Below the pieces are notes generated by a model. That model was not told the origin of the DNA, did no database searches, and worked only from the letters and a program-made list of their open reading frames with translations. Positions 27,109-32,031 of a stretch of DNA of 32,031 nucleotides are shown one piece after another (the first letter of the stretch is position 1; the number at the start of each line of letters is the position of its first letter). The translations under genes and the position numbers were made by a program. The stretch lies in the NCBI GenBank assembly GCA_026988435.1, contig JALSLH010000059.1, forward strand, positions 1-32,031, written 5' to 3'. This DNA is from Methylophaga sp. GTDB taxonomy: Bacteria > Pseudomonadota > Gammaproteobacteria > Nitrosococcales > Methylophagaceae.

Positions 27109-27142
27109 CAAAAAAGGCTTCCTCAAACGATGAAGAAGCCTT
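27109..27142 (-). terminator. intrinsic terminator of gap
   Basis: On the minus strand AAGGCTTC and GAAGCCTT (27135-27142 and 27114-27121) pair over eight bases with a 13-base loop, followed by a T-run. It stands 28 bases after the gap stop codon. Confidence 0.8.
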
Positions 27143-27169
27143 AATTAATATCTACATTTGAGTCGAAGC

Positions 27170-28226
<1,057 letters not shown>

Positions 28227-28351
28227 ATCCAGAACCTATTTCCTTCGGCATAGTTTGAGTTTAAATGATCTTAACTATAAATAAAACTCAAAGGTTTTTA
28301 TGTCTTTGATAAGCTTTATTTATACTTAAATGTTTTGAGGAAATAATAAAC

Positions 28352-28384
28352 AAAAAGCCAGTGAACTTTTGTCCACTGGCTTTT
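28352..28384 (-). terminator. intrinsic terminator of tkt
   Basis: AAAGCCAGTG and CACTGGCTTT form an 11-bp stem (28353-28363 with 28374-28384) with a 10-base loop. On the minus strand a T-run follows. It lies 28 bases after the tkt stop. Confidence 0.85.
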
Positions 28385-28412
28385 GCTTTTCTTCGTTAGT
28401 TGAAGCTTGAAA

Positions 28413-30398
28413 CTAGATAGTTTCTTTAACGACTTTAACGACGTTTTCAACTGTAAAGCCGAAGTGTTCCATTAATACGCCACCTGGTGCTGATTCACCA
28501 AATGTATCGATACCAACAGTTCCACCTTCTAGTCCAACATACTTGCGCCAGAAGTCAGTCACACCGGCTTCAACAGAAACACGTTTAACGCCTGGCGTTA
28601 AGATGCTATCTTTATAGGCTTGGTCTTGACGATCAAACACGTTTGTAGATGGCATAGAAACAACACGAGCATTGATTCCGTCAGCAGCTAATGCTTCAGC
28701 AGCTTTAGCCGCTAAATCAACTTCAGAACCCGTACCGATAAGGATGACATCAGCCGCACCTTTAGCTTCTACTAATACATATGCACCTTTGCGCATTGCA
28801 TCAAAATCAGCAGCATCATGGCTACGACCAGGGATACCTTGGCGACTTAAGATTAACGCTGAAGGACCATCGTTACGTTCAACAGAGCATGTCCATGCAA
28901 CCGCAACTTCAACAGAATCAGCAGGACGCCATACATCCATATTAGGGATATAACGCATTGCAGATGTGTTTTCGATTGGTTGATGAGTTGGACCATCTTC
29001 ACCTTGACCGATAGAGTCATGAGTAAGAACAGCAATAGTACGGATTTTCATCAATGCAGCCATGCGGAACGCACTTTTAGCATAGTCAGAGAACATGTGG
29101 AATGTGCCACCGAATGGAATTAAGCCACCGTGTAGTGCCATACCGTTCATGATTGCGTACATACCAAACTCACGCACACCGTAAGAGATGTAGTTACCTG
29201 GCTCTTTGCCTGATACGTGTTTGAAGCTATCACAGCTTGTTAAGTTAGAACCTGTTAAGTCAGCAGAGCCGCCTAAGAATTCAGGTAAAACAGGCGCTAA
29301 AGCAGCGATTGTTTTTTGTGATGCTTGACGAGAAGCTAAACTTGCAGCCGCTTCGTTAGTATCAGCAATGATTTTATCCGTTGCTTGTTTCCAGTTTGCT
29401 GGTAAGTCACCTGCCATACGGCGTGTGAATTCCGCAGCTAATTCTGGATATTCTTTCGCATAAGCGTCGAATTTAGCATTCCAAGCTGCTTCTTTAGAAG
29501 CGCCTGAAGATTTAGCATCCCAACCTTCGTAAACGTCAGCAGGGATTTCAAATGGAGCAGCATCCCAGTTTAATTCTTTACGAACTAATGCAACTTCATC
29601 ATCACCTAATGCAGCACCATGACAGTCATGGCTACCAGATTTATTTGGTGAACCAAAACCGATGATTGTTTTACAGCAAATCATTGAAGGTTTATCTTTA
29701 ATAGACTTAGCTTCGTTGATTGCAGCATTGATTGCGTCAGCATCGTGACCATCAACAGAAACAACATGCCAGCCGTAAGCTTCAAAACGCTTAACTGTGT
29801 CATCTGTGTACCAGCCATCAATGTGACCATCGATAGAGATATTGTTGTCATCCCAAAATGCGATTAAGTTACCTAAACCCCATGTACCAGCAAGTGCACA
29901 TGCTTCATGAGAAATACCTTCCATTAAACAACCATCGCCCAAGAACACGTATGTGTTGTGGTCAACAATGTCATGGCCAGGTTTGTTGAATTGGTCAGCC
30001 ATTAGCTTTTCAGCCATCGCAAAACCAACACCATTAGTGATGCCTTGACCTAAAGGACCTGTAGTTGTTTCAATACCTGGAGCATAACCGTATTCAGGGT
30101 GACCTGCACATTGCGAGTGAAGCTGACGGAAAGAAGCCAGTGAAGACATAGGCAGGTCATAACCTGACAAATGCAACAATGAGTAAATTAACATTGAACC
30201 ATGACCGTTAGATAAGATAAAACGATCGCGATCAGCCCATTCTGGGTTTGTTGGGTTGTGGTTCATGTGGTCATTCCACAATACTTCAGCGATATCTGCC
30301 ATACCCATTGGCGCACCTGGGTGACCAGAGCTAGCTTTTTGAACTGCATCCATCGTTAGAGCACGGATAGCATTTGCTAAATGTCTACGTGTAGCCAT
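28413..30398 (-). CDS. tkt: transketolase
   Basis: The 661-residue enzyme has the thiamine-diphosphate site [13 protein letters not shown] with the later DDNNISIDG, the N-terminal SGHPGAPMG histidine loop and the pyrimidine-binding [18 protein letters not shown] segment. It moves two-carbon units between sugar phosphates in the pentose phosphate pathway and, in methylotrophs, in formaldehyde-fixing cycles. An AGGAG precedes the ATG. Its position before gap, pgk and pyk matches the central-carbon cluster of many gammaproteobacteria; here it ends with its own terminator. Confidence 0.96.
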   Translation of the reverse strand: MATRRHLANAIRALTMDAVQKASSGHPGAPMGMADIAEVLWNDHMNHNPTNPEWADRDRFILSNGHGSMLIYSLLHLSGYDLPMSSLASFRQLHSQCAGHPEYGYAPGIETTTGPLGQGITNGVGFAMAEKLMADQFNKPGHDIVDHNTYVFLGDGCLMEGISHEACALAGTWGLGNLIAFWDDNNISIDGHIDGWYTDDTVKRFEAYGWHVVSVDGHDADAINAAINEAKSIKDKPSMICCKTIIGFGSPNKSGSHDCHGAALGDDEVALVRKELNWDAAPFEIPADVYEGWDAKSSGASKEAAWNAKFDAYAKEYPELAAEFTRRMAGDLPANWKQATDKIIADTNEAAASLASRQASQKTIAALAPVLPEFLGGSADLTGSNLTSCDSFKHVSGKEPGNYISYGVREFGMYAIMNGMALHGGLIPFGGTFHMFSDYAKSAFRMAALMKIRTIAVLTHDSIGQGEDGPTHQPIENTSAMRYIPNMDVWRPADSVEVAVAWTCSVERNDGPSALILSRQGIPGRSHDAADFDAMRKGAYVLVEAKGAADVILIGTGSEVDLAAKAAEALAADGINARVVSMPSTNVFDRQDQAYKDSILTPGVKRVSVEAGVTDFWRKYVGLEGGTVGIDTFGESAPGGVLMEHFGFTVENVVKVVKETI

Positions 30399-30489
30399 TT
30401 TACATTCTCCTAGTTAAATAAAAATTAAAGAGCACTTTGCACAATACAAGGATAAAATGACTTTATCATTACACTATGCAAAGCACTCA

Positions 30490-31047
30490 TTACGCTGCTC
30501 GCCATTTAATTGAGCAACCCATACTTGGGATTTGGTTTTGTGGACCACGACCTGTTTCAGCAACATGTTTCATTGCTTCAAATAAGTCTCGTCGTGCATC
30601 CGTTGCAGCGGCTTCTTTTCGACTTGCGTCTAAACGGCCGCGATACTGCAATTGAAGATCTTTGTTATAACCAAAGAAATCGGGGGTACACACTGCGCCG
30701 TATTTTTGGGCAGTTTGTTGTGTTTCGTCATACAGATAAGGGAAGGTGAAACCTTGCCGTTTTGCGACAAGCTTCATATTGTCGAAAGAGTCTTCTTCAT
30801 AGTCAGCTACATCATTAGACATGATGGCGACAGTATTGATGCCCAGTTGTTTTAGTTCATTAGTATCACGGACAAGACGGTCGAGAATCGCTTTTACATA
30901 AGGGCAATGATTACAGATAAACATGACCAATAAGCCGTTTTCACCACGGCAATCTTCAAGTGTCCAGATCTTGCCATCAGTACCGGGCAAAGAAAAATCT
31001 ATTGCCGGTAAGTCAAAATCACATACTGGTGTTTCTAAACTAACCAT
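30490..31047 (-). CDS. thioredoxin-fold protein (peroxiredoxin-like, AhpC/TSA-type)
   Basis: The 185-residue protein has a thioredoxin-like fold with the active motif C45-N-H-C48-P-Y, preceded by the strand LLVMFI and followed by the helix VKAILDRLV. A third cysteine occurs in GAVCTPDFFGY with the conserved cis-proline. Family members reduce peroxides or disulphides; the substrate is unknown. It has no signal peptide and is probably cytoplasmic. It lies 91 bases upstream of tkt on the same strand, with no clear terminator between. Confidence 0.85.
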   Translation of the reverse strand: MVSLETPVCDFDLPAIDFSLPGTDGKIWTLEDCRGENGLLVMFICNHCPYVKAILDRLVRDTNELKQLGINTVAIMSNDVADYEEDSFDNMKLVAKRQGFTFPYLYDETQQTAQKYGAVCTPDFFGYNKDLQLQYRGRLDASRKEAAATDARRDLFEAMKHVAETGRGPQNQIPSMGCSIKWRAA

Positions 31048-31206
31048 TAGGCTCCCGCTTAAGTAACACTCACTTTTTCAGTAAATTCCTTTGAAAAAGT
31101 ACCGTTTTTGTAACTAAAATAGAGCAAGCAATCGTAACAGAAAATCACCTAGAAAACTAGCCCAGCCTCAGTTTATAGGCGAGATGGCAAGCAAAAAATA
31201 GTTAAT

Positions 31207-31235
31207 TTGCTCTTTTTAATATTGTCTTAGATAAT
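31207..31235 (+). promoter_or_regulatory. predicted sigma-70 promoter of the last gene
   Basis: TTGCTC (31207-31212) and GATAAT (31230-31235) stand 17 bases apart. Transcription would begin near 31242, leaving room for the AGGA ribosome site at 31254-31257 before the ATG at 31265. A 9-bp inverted repeat (ACTTTTTCA, 31072-31080 with 31092-31100) lies further upstream in the same divergent gap. Confidence 0.45.
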
Positions 31236-31264
31236 GTACTTTAAGTATTATCTAGGATAAGCAA

Positions 31265-32031
31265 ATGTTTAAAAAGATATTGATAGGCATTATTTTATTT
31301 GGTGTCGTAGCTGTATTGTTATTACAAATTGACGATGAACTGAATCCTGAGGTTGCTAGTTTTTTGGAGCAAGCTAAACCCGCTGAAAGTAGTGATGCCT
31401 ATCTCTATTTATTGGGGATTATTGCCGCTGAAGATGAAGATCCATTAGTGGTCGGTCAGCAACTCTTGGCATCGATGCAGCAAGCAGAACAGCAATACGA
31501 TTTTAGTGATGGGACGTTTGGCTTTGAAGCTTACCCTGAGGATAAAAAATTAGCCCTACCAGACGGAGCGCTTTTTTGTGTCAACCAGCAAGAATCTTGT
31601 TGGCAAACAGTTTTTGATAATAAAACCGCACGCGATCAAGCATTAAAGGCGCATGCAGTGTTACTTCAGCGTTATCAATATTTTCTTGGGCTCAATGATT
31701 ACCATTCTTTAGTCAAACCGACAGCAGTCGAAGGATTTCCCTCTTATGAATATTTAATGAAGGCGAATAGGCTGGTTATTTTAAATGAGATAAACACTAT
31801 TCAAACTGTAGGCTCCTCACATGCTATCAAAACAATGACTGATCATATTGCCTTGCTGCGAAATCATCTGAAAAATACGGATCAGCTGATTGGAAAGCTA
31901 ATTTATAGCGCGATTATTGCAGAAAACTTAGATGTTTTATCGTTAATTATTCATCAAGGCCAAACCGCTTCTCCTCCTCAGCTTTCACTGCTTTCAGTAG
32001 ATGAGCGTGACTTTGCAACTGTAATGCCCCG
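31265..32031 (+). CDS. hypothetical membrane-anchored protein (3'-truncated by window edge)
   Basis: The frame opens with ATG after AGGATAAGCAA and stays open to the last base (255 residues visible). Residues 1-22 form a hydrophobic helix with a lysine start (MFKKILIGIILFGVVAVLLL), a signal anchor or uncleaved signal, so the rest is probably periplasmic. The remainder is largely helical and rich in Gln, Leu and Asp. Two cysteines lie about seven residues apart (FCVNQQESC). I do not recognise the family. It is divergent from the thioredoxin-like gene. Confidence 0.75.
   Translation, partial: MFKKILIGIILFGVVAVLLLQIDDELNPEVASFLEQAKPAESSDAYLYLLGIIAAEDEDPLVVGQQLLASMQQAEQQYDFSDGTFGFEAYPEDKKLALPDGALFCVNQQESCWQTVFDNKTARDQALKAHAVLLQRYQYFLGLNDYHSLVKPTAVEGFPSYEYLMKANRLVILNEINTIQTVGSSHAIKTMTDHIALLRNHLKNTDQLIGKLIYSAIIAENLDVLSLIIHQGQTASPPQLSLLSVDERDFATVMP

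Noticed and set aside
31222-31251. TTGTCT with TATTAT 18 bases apart as promoter of the last gene.
   Set aside because: Transcription would begin after the ribosome binding site, so the promoter at 31207-31235 fits better.

Overview
The window looks like the chromosome of an aerobic marine-type gammaproteobacterium. The squalene genes hpnD/hpnE, the row tkt, gap, pgk, pyk and the low GC (about 40% by eye) suggest a relative of Methylophaga or Cycloclasticus. That assignment comes from gene content only and was not tested.

Region 1 (1 to about 7.8 kb) is an integrated, P4-like replicative element whose left end lies outside the window. It carries a tyrosine integrase (5'-truncated by the window edge), small unknown proteins, an AlpA-type regulator and an unknown partner. 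A primase follows, broken by a frameshift into zinc-finger and Toprim halves, then a DUF3987 protein and another small unknown protein. Two identical 78-bp modules flank that last gene; each has inverted CCGCGAC heptamer pairs around an AT-rich core and is a candidate replication origin. A GC-rich, probably structured RNA segment and a Fic AMP-transferase, probably cargo, come next. No capsid, terminase or conjugation gene is visible. The right boundary was not found.

Region 2 (7.9 to 17.3 kb) holds signalling and isoprenoid genes. Two tandem paralogous PAS-GGDEF-EAL proteins lie on the minus strand. On the plus strand there is a start/stop-overlapping cluster of a [2Fe-2S] ferredoxin, hpnD and hpnE, then a YciK-like SDR and a third diguanylate cyclase.

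Region 3 (17.3 to 24.3 kb, minus strand) is housekeeping: fluC/crcB, DUF190, serS, an M50 protease, trpS, a small unknown protein and rluB, closely packed. Next to them are an unknown membrane protein and a LysE-type exporter. A 314-bp MITE-like element sits at 23340-23653, and its terminal repeat supplies the stop codon of the exporter. A 16-bp piece of the same terminal repeat lies just after hpnE.

Region 4 (24.4 to 31 kb, minus strand) is central carbon metabolism: tkt, gap, pgk and pyk, with clear intrinsic terminators after tkt and after gap, and a thioredoxin-like protein upstream. The window ends inside an unrecognised plus-strand gene with an N-terminal membrane anchor. Several housekeeping genes (trpS, pyk, the LysE gene) appear to start at TTG.
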